Below, in pieces: positions 1 through 10,343 of a stretch of DNA of 64,000 bases. The position numbers were made by a program, and so were the translations under genes. The stretch's first letter is position 1, and each line of letters begins with the position of its first letter. The notes beneath the pieces are model-generated. The model was not told where the DNA came from. It worked only from the letters and a program-made list of their open reading frames with translations, and searched no databases. Source of the DNA: Petrolisthes cinctipes (lineage: Eukaryota > Arthropoda > Malacostraca > Decapoda > Porcellanidae); contig JAWQEG010000526.1 of assembly GCA_033782935.1 (NCBI GenBank), positions 955,501 to 1,019,500 on the forward strand, given 5' to 3'.

Positions 1-2804
1 AGGCATGTACAGATCGCTTCTGGAACCCCTAAATATCGAATTTTCGGGTGTTTTGGGACTGAATTTGAGATATAAACGGGTACTGAAGATGCATGCACAT
101 ATCGACTTTTGTGCACCTAAAAGATCGATTTTCAGTATGTTTTGAGCATGTATTTTGAAAATACTCTAACACGGAGTAGGCATGTACCGATACCTTCTGG
201 GACCTCTAAATATCGAATTTTCGGGTGTTTTGGGACTGAATTTAAGATATCGATTTTTTGGCACCTAAAATATCGAGTTTTAGCATGTTTATAGCCTATA
301 TTTTGAAAATATTCTAGCACTGTGTAGGCATGTACAGATTGCTTCTGGGACCCCAAAATATTGAATTTTCGGGTGTTTTGAGCCTGAATTTGATATATAA
401 ACGGGTACTGAAGATGCATGCACATATCGACTTTTGTGCACCTAAAAGATCGATTTTCAGTATGTTTTGAGCCTGTATTTTGAAAATACTCTTACACGGA
501 GTAGGCATGTACAGATCGCTTCTCGGACCCCTAAATATCGAATTTTTGGGTGTTTAGGGCCATAATTTGAGATATAAACGGGTACAGAAGATGCATGCAC
601 ATATAGACTTTTGGGCACCTAAAAGATCGATTTTCAGTATGTTTTTGGCCTGTATTTTGAAGTAGGCATGTACAGATCGCTTCTGGAACCCCTAAATATC
701 GAATTTTCGGGTGTTTTGGGACTGAATTTGAGATATCAACTTTTTGGCACCTAAAAGATCAATTTTTAGCATGTTTTTAGCCTATATTTTGAAAATATTC
801 TAGCACTGTACAGATTGCTTCTGGGACCCCAAAATATTGAATTTTCGGGTGTTTTGAGCCTGAATTTGAGATATAAACGGGTACTGAAGATGCATGCACA
901 TATCGACTTTTGTGCACCTAAAAGATCGATTTTCAGTATGTTTTGAGCATGTATTTTGAAAATACTCTAACACGGAGTAGGCATGTACAGATCGCTTCTG
1001 GGACCCCTAAATATCGAATTTTCGGGTGTTTTGGGACTGAATTTGAGATATCGACTTGTTGGCACCTAAAAGATCGATTTTTTGCATGTTTTTAGCCTAT
1101 ATTTTGAAAATATTCTAGCACTGAGTAGGCATGTACAGATTGCTTCTGGGACCCCAAAATATTGAATTTTCGGGTGTTTTGAGCCTGAATTTGAGATATA
1201 AACGGGTACAGAAGATACATGCACATATTGACTTTGGGCACCAAAAATATCGATTTTCAGCATGTTTTGGGCCTGAATTTTGAAAATACTCTAACACGGA
1301 GTAGGCATGTACAGATCGCTTCTGGGACCCCAAAATATCGAATTTTCGGGTGTTTAGGGCCAGAATTTGAGATATGAACGGGTACAGAAGATGCATGCAC
1401 ATATCGACTTTTGGGCACCTAAATGATCGATTTTCAGTATGTTTTTGGCCTGTATTTTGATAATACTCTAACACGGAGTAGGCATGTACAGATACCTTCT
1501 TGGACCTCTAAATATCGAATTTTCGTGTGTTTTGGGACTGAATTTGAGATATCGATTTTTTAGCACCTAAAATGTCGATTTTTAGCATGTTTTTAGCCTA
1601 TATTTTGAAAATATTCTAGCACTGTGTAGGCATGTACAGATTGCTTCTGGGACCCCAAAATATTGAATTTTCGGGTGTTTTGAGCCTGAATTTGAGATAT
1701 AAACGGGTACAGAAGATACATGCACATATTGACTTTGGGCACCAAAAATATCGATTTTCAGCATGTTTTGGGCCTGAATTTTGAAAATGCTCTAACACGG
1801 AGTAGGCATGTACAGATCGCTTCTGGGACCCCTAAATATCGAATTTTCGGGTGTTTAGGGCCAGAATTTGAGATATAAACGGGTACTGAAGATGCATGCA
1901 CATATCGACTTTTGGGCACCTAAAAGATCGATTTTCAGTATGTTTTTGGCCTGTATTTTGAAAATACTCTAACACGGAGTAGGCATGTACAGATACCTTC
2001 TGGGACCTCTAAATATCGAATTTTCGTGGGTTTTGGGACTGAATTTGAGATATCGATTTTTTGGCACCTAAAATGTCGATTTTTAGCATGTTTTTATCCT
2101 ATATTTTGAAAATATTCTAGCACTGTGTAGGCATGTACAGATTGCTTCTGGGACCCCAAAATATTGAATTTTCGGGTGTTTTGAGCCTGATATGAGATAT
2201 AAACGGGTACAGAAGATACATGCACATATTGACTTTTGGCATCTAAAATGTCGATTTTTAGCATGTTTTTAGCCTATATTTTGAAAATATTCTAGCACTG
2301 TGTAGGCATGTAGAGATTGCTTCTGGGACCCCAAAATATTGAATTTTCGGGTGTTTTGAGCCTGAATTTGAGATATAAACGGGTACAGAAGATACATGCA
2401 CATATTGACTTTTGGCATCTAAAATATCGATTTTCAGCATGTTTTGGGCCTGTATATTGAAAATACTCTAACACTGAGTAGGCATGTACAGATTGCTTCT
2501 GGGACCCCAAAATATTGAATTTTCGGGTGTTTTGAGCCTGAATTTGAGATATAAACGGGTACTGAAGATGCATGCACATATCGACTTTTGTGCACCTAAA
2601 AGATCGATTTTCAGTATGTTTTGAGCATGTATTTTGAAAATACTCTTACACGGAGTAGGCATGTACAGATCGCTTCTGGGACCTCTAAATATCGAATTTT
2701 CGGGTGTTTTGGGACTGAATTTAAGATATCGACTTTTTGGCACCTAAAAGATCGATTTTTAGCATGTTTTTAGCCTATATTTTGAAAATATTCTAGCACT
2801 GAGT

Positions 2805-2892
2805 AGGCATGTACAGATTGCTTCTGGGACCCCAAAATATTGAATTTTCGGGTGTTTTGAGCCTGAATTTGAGATATAAACGGGTACAGAAG
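2805..2892 (+). repeat. Half-unit 1 of the type A monomer (88 bp)
   Basis: Positions 1-88 of the monomer align without gaps to positions 89-176, with about 58 of 88 identities counted by hand. The best matched part is AAATAT..GA through TTTTGAGCCTGAATTT, which corresponds to AAATATCGAT and TTTTGGGCCTGAATTT in half-unit 2. The AAAATAT anchor lies at 2834, 2922 and 3010, exactly 88 bases apart each time. I infer an ancestral 88-bp tandem repeat that became a 176-bp dimer. Confidence 0.85.
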
Positions 2893-2980
2893 ATACATGC
2901 ACATATTGACTTTGGGCACCAAAAATATCGATTTTCAGCATGTTTTGGGCCTGAATTTTGAAAATACTCTAACATGGAGT
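2893..2980 (+). repeat. Half-unit 2 of the type A monomer (88 bp)
   Basis: Second half of the dimeric monomer, paralogous to 2805-2892 at about 66% identity by hand count. It has evolved its own features. In the type B and A2 versions it carries the 15-bp dyad GTATTTTGAAAATAC, and it holds the ATCGATTTT motif. The corresponding part of half-unit 1 (GAATTTGAGATAT) no longer shows the dyad. Several monomers elsewhere are chimeras joined within this half-unit, so it still acts as a recombination register. Confidence 0.85.
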
Positions 2981-3157
2981 AGGCATGTACAGATCGCTTC
3001 TGGGACCCCAAAATATCGAATTTTCGGGTGTTTAGGGCCAGAATTTGAGATATAAACGGGTACAGAAGATGCATGCACATATCGACTTTTGGGCACCTAA
3101 AAGATCGATTTTGAGCATGTTTTTGGCCTGTATTTAGAAAATACTCTAACACGGAGT
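2981..3157 (+). repeat. Type B monomer, 177 bp
   Basis: Second monomer of the reference trimer. Diagnostic bases are AGATCGCTTC, CCCCAAAATATCG, GTGTTTAGGGCCAG, AGATGCATGCACATATCGAC and TTTTGGGCACCTAAAAGATCG. It keeps CpG at the three sites where type A has TpG. Its central segment contains the 8-bp palindrome TGCATGCA, altered in type A and absent from type C because of the 29-bp deletion. Subtype B1 has GTTTAGGGCC and GTTTTTGGCC. Subtype B2 has GTTTTGAGCC, ACTGAAGATGC, TTGTGCACC and GTTTTGAGCATG, so its first half resembles type A. Confidence 0.93.
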
Positions 3158-3305
3158 AGGCATGTACAGATACCTTCTGGGACCTCTAAATATCGAATTT
3201 TCGGGTGTTTTGGGACTGAATTTGAGATATCGATTTTTTGGCACCTAAAATGTCGATTTTTAGCATGTTTTTAGCCTATATTTTGAAAATATTCTAGCAC
3301 TGTGT
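3158..3305 (+). repeat. Type C monomer, 148 bp (29-bp internal deletion)
   Basis: Third monomer of the reference trimer. Subtype C1 has AGATACCTTCTGGGACCTC and AAAATGTCG and ends in GCACTGTGT. Subtype C2 has AGATCGCTTCTGGGACCCC and AAAAGATCG and ends in GCACTGAGT. In types A and B, GAGATAT is followed by a segment that ends in CACATAT before CGACTTT; in C, GAGATAT joins CGAC/CGAT directly. The missing 29 bases account exactly for 177 minus 148. The retained ATAT could come from either edge, which indicates a microhomology or slippage deletion. Type C ends in TTCTAGCACT where A and B have CTCTAACAC. Confidence 0.92.
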
Positions 3306-6300
3306 AGGCATGTACAGATTGCTTCTGGGACCCCAAAATATTGAATTTTCGTGTGTTTTGAGCCTGAATTTGAGATATAAACGGGTACAGAAGATACATG
3401 CACATATTGACTTCGGACACCAAAAATATCGATTTTCAGCATGTTTTGGGCCTGAATTTTGAAAATACTCTAACACGGAGTAGGCATGTACAGATCGCTT
3501 CTGGGATCCCAAAATATCGAATTTTCGGGTGTTTAGGGCCAGAATTTGAGATATAAACGGGTACAGAAGATGCATGCACATATCGACTTTTGGGCACCAA
3601 AAAGATCGATTTTCAATATGTTTTTGGCCTGTATTTTGAAAATACTCTAACACGGAGTAGGCATGTACAGATGCCTTCTGGGACCTCTAAATATCGTATT
3701 TTCGGGTGTTTTGGGACTGAATTTGAGATATCGAATTTTTGGCACCTAAAAGATCGATTTTTAGCATGTTTTTAGCCTATATTTTGAAAATATTCTAGCA
3801 CTGAGTAGGCATGTACAGATTGCTTCTGGGACCCCAAAATATTGAATTTTCGGGTGTTTTGAGCCTGAATTTGAGATATAAACGGGTACAGAAGATACAT
3901 GCACATATTGACTTTGGGCACCAAAAATATCGATTTTCAGCATGTTTTGGGCCTGAATTTTGAAAATACTCTAACACGGAGTAGGCATGTACAGATTGCT
4001 TCTGGGACCCCAAAATATCGAATTTTCGGGTGTTTTGAGCCTGAATTTGAGATATAAACGGGTACTGAAGATGCATGCACAGATCGACTTTTGTGCACCT
4101 AAAAGATCGATTTTCAGTATGTTTTGAGCATGTATTTTGAAAATACTCTAACACGGAGTAGGCATGTACAGATCGCTTCTGGGACCCCTAAATATCGAAT
4201 TTTCGGGTGTTTTGGGACTGAATTTGAGATATCGACTTTTTGGCACCTAAAAGATCGATTTTTAGCATGTTTTTAGCCTATATTTTGAAAATATTCTAGC
4301 ACTGAGTAGGCATGTACAGATTGCTTCTGGGACCCCAAAATATTGAATTTTCCGGTGTTTTTGAGCCTGAATTTGAGATATAAACGGGTACAGAAGATAC
4401 ATGCACATATTGACTTTGGGCATCTAAAATATCGATTTTCAGCATGTTTTGGGCCTGAATTTTGAAAATGCTCTAACACGGAGTAGGCATGTACAGATCG
4501 CTTCTGGGACCCCTAAATATCGAATTTTCGGGTGTTTAGGGCCAGAATTTGAGATATAAACGGGTACTGAAGATGCATGCACATATCGACTTTTGGGCAC
4601 CTAAAAGATCGATTTTCAGTATGTTTTTGGCCTGTATTTTGAAAATACTCTAACACGGAGTAGGCATGTACAGATACCTTCTGGGACCTCTAAATATCGA
4701 ATTTTCGTGGGTTTTGGGACTGAATTTGAGATATCGATTTTTTGGCACCTAAAATGTCGATTTTTAGCATGTTTTTATCCTATATTTTGAAAATATTCTA
4801 GCACTGTGTAGGCATGTACAGATTGCTTCTGGGACCCCAAAATATTGAATTTTCGGGTGTTTTGAGCCTGATATGAGATATAAACGGGTACAGAAGATAC
4901 ATGCACATATTGACTTTTGGCATCTAAAATATCGATTTTCAGCATGTTTTGGGCCTGTATATTGAAAATACTCTAACACTGAGTAGGCATGTACAGATTG
5001 CTTCTGGGACCCCAAAATATTGAATTTTCGGGTGTTTTGAGCCTGAATTTGAGATATAAACGGGTACAGAAGATACATGCACATATTGACTTTGGGCACC
5101 AAAAATATCGATTTTCAGCATGTTTTGGGCCTGTATTTTGAAAATACTCTAACACTGAGTAGGCATGTACAGATTGCTTCTGGGACCCCAAAATATTGAA
5201 TTTTCGGGTGTTTTGAGCCTGAATTTGAGATATAAACGGGTACTGAAGATGCATACACATATCGACTTTTGTGCACCTAAAAGATCGATTTTCAGTATGT
5301 TTTGAGCATGTATTTTGAAAATACTCTAACACGGAGTAGGCATGTACAGATCGCTTTTGGGACCCCTAAATATCGAATTTTCGGGTGTTTTGGGACTGAA
5401 TTTGAGAAATCGACTTTTTGGCACCTAAAAGATCGATTTTTTGCATGTTTTTAGCCTATATTTTGAAAATATTCTAGCACTGAGTAGGCATGTACAGATT
5501 GCTTCTGGGACCCCAAAATATTGAATTTTCGGGTGTTTTGAGCCTGAATTTGAGATATAAACGGGTACAGAAGATACATGCACATATTGACTTTGGGCAC
5601 CAAAAATATCGATTTTCAGCATGTTTTGGGCCTGAATTTTGAAAATACTCTAACATGGAGTAGGCATGTACAGATTGCTTCTGGGACCCCAAAATATCGA
5701 ATTTTCGGGTGTTTAGGGCCAGAATTTGAGATATAAACGGGTACAGAAGATGCATGCACATATCGACTTTTGGGCACCTAAAAGATCGATTTTGAGCATG
5801 TTTTTGGCCTGTATTTTGAAAATACTCTAACACGGAGTAGGCATGTACAGATACCTTCTGGGACCTCTAAATATCGAATTTTCGGGTGTTTTGGGACTGA
5901 ATTTGGGATATCGATTTTTTGGCACCTAAAATGTCGATTTTTAGCATGTTTTTAGCCTATATTTTGAAAATATTCTAGCACTGTGTAGGCATGTACAGAT
6001 TGCTTCTGGGACCCCAAAATATTGAATTTTCGGGTGTTTTGAGCCTGAATTTGAGATATAAACGGGTACAGAAGATACATGCACATATTGACTTTTGGCA
6101 TCTAAAATATCGATTTTCAGCATGTTTTGGGCCTGTATATTGAAAATACTCTAACACTGAGTAGGCATGTACAGATTGCTTCTGTGACCCCAAAATATTG
6201 AATTTTCGGGTGTTTTGAGCCTGAATTTGAGATATAAACGGGTACTGAAGATGCATGCACATATCGACTTTTGTGCACCTAAAAGATCGATTTTCAGTAT

Positions 6301-6836
6301 GTTTTGAGCATGTATTTTGAAAATACTCTAACACGGAGTAGGCATGTACAGATCGCTTCTGGGACCTCTAAATTTCGAATTTTCGGGTGTTTTGGGACTG
6401 AATTTGAGATATCGACTTTTTGGCACCTAAAAGATCGATTTTTAGCATGTTTTTTGCCTATATTTTGAAAATATTCTAGCACTGAGTAGGCATGTACAGA
6501 TTGCTTCTGGGACCCCAAAATATTGAATTTTCGGGTGTTTTGAGCCTGAATTTGAGATATAAACGGGTACAGAAGATACATGCACATATTGACTTTGGGC
6601 ACCAAAAATATCGATTTTTAGCATGTTTTGGGCCTGAATTTTGAAAATACTCTAACATGGAGTAGGCATGTACAGATCGCTTCTGGGACCCCAAAATATC
6701 GAATTTTAGGGTGTTTAGGGCCAGAATTTGAGATATAAACGGGTACAGAAGATGCATGCACATATCGACTTTTGGGCACCTAAAAGATCGATTTTGAGCA
6801 TGTTTTTGGCCTGTATTTTGAAAATACTCTAACACG

Positions 6837-7836
6837 GAGTAGGCATGTACAGATGCCTTCTGGGACCTCTAAATATCGTATTTTCGGGTGCTTTGGGACT
6901 GAATTTGAGATATCGAATTTTTGGCACTAAAAGATCGATTTTTAGCATGTTTTTTGCCTATATTTTGAAAATATTCTAGCACTGAGTAGGCATGTACAGA
7001 TTGCTTCTGGGACCCCAAAATATTGAATTTTCGGGTGTTTTGAGCCTGAATTTGAGATATAAACGGGTACAGAAGATACATGCACATATTGACTTTGGGC
7101 ACCAAAAATATCGATTTTCAGCATGTTTTGGGCCTGAATTTTGAAAATACTCTAACACGGAGTAGGCATGTACAGATTGCTTCTGGGACCCCAAAATATC
7201 GAATTTTCGAGTGTTTTGAGCCTGAATTTGAGATATAAACGGGTACAGAAGATGCATGCACATATCGACTTTTGGGCACCAAAAAGATCGATTTTCAGTA
7301 TGTTTTTGGCCTGTATTTTGAAAATACTCTAACACGGAGTAGGGATGTACAGATGCCTTCTGGGACCTCTAAATATCGTATTTTCGGGTGCTTTGGGACT
7401 GAATTTGAGATATCGAATTTTTGGCACTAAAAGATCGATTTTTAGCATGTTTTTTGCCTATATTTTGAAAATATTCTAGCACTGAGTAGGCATGTACAGA
7501 TTGCTTCTGGGACCCCAAAATATTGAATTTTCGGGTGTTTTGAGCCTGAATTTGAGATATAAACGGGTACAGAAGATACATGCACATATTGACTTTGGGC
7601 ACCAAAAATATCGATTTTCAGCATGTTTTGGGCCTGAATTTTGAAAATACTCTAACACGGAGTAGGCATGTACAGATTGCTTCTGGGACCCCAAAATATC
7701 GAATTTTCGAGTGTTTTGAGCCTGAATTTGAGATATAAACGGGTACTGAAGATGCATGCACATATCGACTTTTGTGCACCTAAAAGATCGATTATCAGTA
7801 TGTTTTGAGCATGTATTTTGAAAATACTCTAACACG
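6837..7836. repeat. Recent 500-bp trimer duplication within D1 copy 1
   Basis: Two consecutive trimers carry the same private changes: ATATCGTATTTTCGGGTGC and a one-base loss giving GGCACTAAAAG. They are 500 bases apart, with the single-base deletion making the unit 500 instead of 501. The equivalent stretch in D1 copy 2 has one fewer unit, and its spacing of 1,002 bases from 11625 to 12627 contrasts with 1,501 here. This is a single-unit expansion by unequal exchange or slippage after the larger duplication, or a loss from copy 2. Confidence 0.82.
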
Positions 7837-8313
7837 GAGTAGGCATGTACAGATCGCTTCTGGGACCCCTAAATATCGAATTTTCGGGTGTTTTGGGACT
7901 GAATTTGAGATATCGACTTTTTGGCACCTAAAAGATCGATTTTTAGCATGTTTTTAGCCTATATTTTGAAAATATTCTAGCACTGAGTAGGCATGTACAG
8001 ATTGCTTCTGGGACCCCAAAATATTGAATTTTCGGGTGTTTTGAGCCTGAATTTGAGATATAAACGGGTACAGAAGATACATGCACATATTGACTTTGGG
8101 CACCAAAAATATCGATTTTCAGCATGTTTTGGGCCTGCATTTTGAAAATACTCTAACACGGAGTAGGCATGTACAGATCGCTTCTGGGACCCCAAAATAT
8201 CGAATTTTCGGGTGTTTAGGGCCAGAATTTGTGATATAAACGGGTACAGAAGATGCATGCACATATCGACTTTTGGGCACCTAAAAGATCGATTTTCAGT
8301 ATGTTTTTGGCCT

Positions 8314-8328
8314 GTATTTTGAAAATAC
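8314..8328. repeat. 15-bp dyad in a B1 monomer
   Basis: GTATTTTGAAAATAC is a perfect inverted repeat around a central G. It is present in A2, B1 and B2 monomers at the same place. In A1 monomers the left arm is GAATTTT, which leaves an 11-bp dyad. Dyads can be binding sites for dimeric proteins or small hairpins; nothing here shows which, if either. Confidence 0.8.
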
Positions 8329-8461
8329 TCTAACACGGAGTAGGCATGTACAGATACCTTCTGGGGCCTCTAAATATCGAATTTTCAGGTGTTTTGGGAC
8401 TGAATTTGAGATATCGATTTTTTGGCACCTAAAATTTCGATTTTTTGCATGTTTTTAGCCT

Positions 8462-8476
8462 ATATTTTGAAAATAT
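8462..8476. repeat. 15-bp dyad in a C1 monomer (paired change)
   Basis: ATATTTTGAAAATAT occupies the position of GTATTTTGAAAATAC in types A2 and B. The outermost pair has changed from G and C to A and T on both arms, so the dyad stays perfect. This form is standard in C monomers. It may be selection for symmetry or two independent substitutions fixed by homogenisation. Confidence 0.8.
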
Positions 8477-8989
8477 TCTAGCACTGTGTAGGCATGTACA
8501 GATTGCTTCAGGGACCCCAAAATATTGAATTTTCGGGTGTTTTGAGCCTGAATTTGAGATATAAATGGGTACAGAAGATACATGCACATATTGACTTTGG
8601 GCATCTAAAATATCGATTTTCAGCATGTTTTGGGCCTGTATTTTGAAAATACTCTAACACTGAGTAGGCATGTACAGATTGCTTCTGTGACCCCAAAATA
8701 TTGAATTTTTGGGTGTTTTGAGCCTGAATTTGAGATATAAACGGGTACTGAAGATGCATGCACATATCGCTTTTGTGCACCTAAAAGATCGATTTTCAGT
8801 ATGTTTTGAGCATGTATTTTGAAAATACTCTAACACGGAGTAGGCATGTACAGATCGCTTCTGGAACCCCTAAATATCGATTTTTCGGGTGTTTTGGGAC
8901 TGAATTTGAGATATCGACTTTTTGGCACCTAAAAGATCGATTTTTAGCATGTATTTAGCCTATATTTTGAAAAAATTCTAGCACTGAGT

Positions 8990-9990
8990 AGGCATGTACA
9001 TTTGCTTCTGGGACCCCAAAATATTGAATTTTCGGGTGTTTTGAGCCTGAATTTGAGATATAAACGGGTACAGAAGATACATGCACATATTGACTTTGGG
9101 CACCAAAAATATCGATTTTCAGCATGTTTTGGGCCTGAATTTTGTAAAATACTCTAACACGGAGTAGGCATGTACAGATCGCTTCTGGGACCCCAAAATA
9201 TCGAATTTTCGGGTGTTTAGGGCCAGAATTTGAGATATAAACGGGTACAGAAGATGCATGCACATATCGACTTTTGGGCACCTAAAAGATCGATTTTCAG
9301 TATGTTTTTGGCCTGTATTTTGAAAATACTCTAACACGGAGTAGGCATGTACAGATACCTTCTGGGGCCTCTAAATATCGAATTTTCAGGTGTTTTGGGA
9401 CTGAATTTGAGATATCGATTTTTTGGCACCTAAAATTTCGATTTTTTGCATGTTTTTAGCCTATATTTTGAAAATATTCTAGCACTGTGTAGGCATGTAC
9501 AGATTGCTTCAGGGACCCCAAAATATTGAATTTTCGGGTGTTTTGAGCCTGAATTTGAGATATAAATGGGTACAGAAGATACATGCACATATTGACTTTG
9601 GGCATCTAAAATATCGATTTTCAGCATGTTTTGGGCCTGTATTTTGAAAATACTCTAACACTGAGTAGGCATGTACAGATTGCTTCTGTGACCCCAAAAT
9701 ATTGAATTTTTGGGTGTTTTGAGCCTGAATTTGAGATATAAACGGGTACTGAAGATGCATGCACATATCGCTTTTGTGCACCTAAAAGATCGATTTTCAG
9801 AATGTTTTGAGCATGTATTTTGAAAATACTCTAACACGGAGTAGGCATGTATAGATCGCTTCTGGAACCCCTAAATATCGATTTTTCGGGTGTTTTGGGA
9901 CTGAATTTGAGATATCGACTTTTTGGCACCTAAAAGATCGATTTTCAGCATGTATTTGGCCTATATTTTGAAAATATTCTAGCACTGAGT
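8990..9990 (+). repeat. Hexamer, copy 2
   Basis: Immediate tandem copy of 7989-8989 at a shift of 1,001 bases. Monomer starts are 8990, 9166, 9343, 9491, 9667 and 9843. It shares private variants with its neighbour, such as GGGGCCTCTAAATATCG with TTTTCAGGTG in C1, CTTCAGGGACC with ATAAATGGG in A2, and ATATCGCTTTTGTGC in B2. The first monomer carries two compensating single-base length changes (ACATTTGC and TTTTGTAAAA). The same pair of hexamers recurs around 12.67-14.64 kb. Confidence 0.88.
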
Positions 9991-10166
9991 AGGCATGTAC
10001 AGATTGCTTCTGGGACCCCAAAATATTGAATTTTCGGGTGTTTTGAGCCTGAATTTGAGATATAAACGGGTACAGAAGATACATGCACATATTGACTTTG
10101 GGCACCAAAAATATCGATTTTCAGCATGTTTTGGGCCTGAATTTTGAAAATACTCTAACACGGAGT

Positions 10167-10343
10167 AGGCATGTACAGATCGCTTCTGGGACCCCAAAAT
10201 ATCGAATTTTCGGGTGTTTAGGGCCAGAATTTGAGATATAAACGGGTACAGAAGATGCATGCACATATCGACTTTTGGGCACCTAAAAGATCGATTTTCA
10301 GCATGTTTTGGGCCTGTATTTTGAAAATACTCTAACACTGAGT
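10167..10343 (+). repeat. Chimeric monomer B1/A2
   Basis: The first half and the start of the second are type B1 (AGATCGCTTC, GTTTAGGGCCAG, TTTTGGGCACCTAAAAGATCG). The tail is type A2 (CAGCATGTTTTGGGCCTG, ending ACACTGAGT). The switch lies within the shared ATCGATTTTCAG sequence. The join sits at the boundary between the two copies of block D1, so I infer that it is the crossover product that made the duplication. A related chimera at about 14665-14850 has the end ACACTAAGT, and that form recurs near 20.5 kb. Confidence 0.75.

Larger units (their letters stand above)
2805..2980 (+). repeat. Type A monomer, 176 bp
   Basis: First monomer of the reference trimer. Diagnostic bases are AGATTGCTTC near the start, AAAATATTGAA, GTTTTGAGCCTG, ATACATGCACATATTGAC and GGGCACCAAAAATATCG. 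Compared with type B it carries TG where B has CG at three places: AGATTGC, TATTGAA and CATATTGAC. The A1 subtype ends in GCCTGAATTTTG. The A2 subtype has GGGCATCTAAAATATCG, GCCTGTATTTTG and an ACACTGAGT end. The monomer divides into two alignable halves of 88 bp. Confidence 0.93.
2805..3305 (+). repeat. Reference 501-bp higher-order repeat (A-B-C trimer)
   Basis: This is a clean example of the dominant repeat unit, with monomers A (176 bp), B (177 bp) and C (148 bp) that sum to 501. A-monomer starts at 2805, 3306, 3807 and 4308 are exactly 501 bases apart. The same spacing recurs at 5486, 5987 and 6488 and through most of the window. The average monomer is 167 bp, close to nucleosome spacing; whether nucleosomes are phased on it is not known. 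Because 501 is divisible by three, chance open frames recur in the same frame from unit to unit and can look like a repeated gene. Confidence 0.95.
1..5110. repeat. Mixed trimer array, left part
   Basis: Mostly 501-bp trimers, well ordered from 2.8 to 4.5 kb and irregular in the first 2.5 kb. At about 651-670 a monomer end is joined to the next start with about 16 bases missing. At 803-813 a shortened junction lacks GTAGGCATGT-type bases. The stretch 1.8-2.2 kb recurs at 4.48-4.9 kb at a shift of 2,681 bases, sharing TTTTTATCCTATATTTTG, TTCGTGGGTTTTG and GCCTGATATGAG. A chimeric A2/C1 monomer lies at 2129-2303. No gene or unique sequence is present. Confidence 0.85.
7989..8989 (+). repeat. 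Reference hexamer of about 1,001 bp (A1-B1-C1-A2-B2-C2), copy 1
   Basis: Two diverged versions of the trimer alternate here. A1 is 7989-8164, B1 8165-8341, C1 8342-8489, A2 8490-8665, B2 8666-8841 and C2 8842-8989, with lengths 176, 177, 148, 176, 176 and 148. A1 and A2 differ by CACC against CATC and by the end ACGGAGT against ACTGAGT. B1 and B2 differ by TTTAGGGCC against TTTTGAGCC. C1 and C2 differ by ACCTTC against CGCTTC. The next 1,001 bases repeat the same order with nearly identical sequence, so the hexamer, not only the trimer, is an amplified unit. Confidence 0.88.
5110..10290. repeat. Block duplication D1, copy 1 (period 5,183 bp)
   Basis: From the B2 monomer at 5161 onward the sequence matches 10344 onward at a constant shift of 5,183 bases up to about 6.84 kb. 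From about 7.94 kb the shift is 4,684, because this copy has an extra unit of about 500 bp. The extra unit is marked by two occurrences of TTGGCACTAAAAG (6921 and 7421, exactly 500 apart) with GGGTGCTTTGG. Part of this block (7989-9990) is the hexamer pair. The left boundary lies within shared sequence near 5107-5140. Confidence 0.85.

Noticed and set aside
2873..2885. TATA-box-like ATATAAACGGG in A and B monomers
   Set aside because: It is part of the repeat consensus in AT-rich DNA and occurs hundreds of times, with no gene downstream. There is no evidence of transcription starts.
2805..2980. Primate alpha satellite or a named plant centromere repeat
   Set aside because: The length is near 171-180 bp, but I do not recognise the sequence as any named family. 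The partial CENP-B-box likeness is not enough to assign it.
3081..3100. TGCATGCA palindrome as a binding site
   Set aside because: It is an 8-bp palindrome fixed in B monomers by common descent, altered in A and deleted in C. Nothing else points to a function.
6294..6605. Alternating trimer forms as two gene-like repeat proteins
   Set aside because: The predicted peptides differ between overlapping frames of the same DNA and show no pattern of selection on codons. The DNA period explains them fully.
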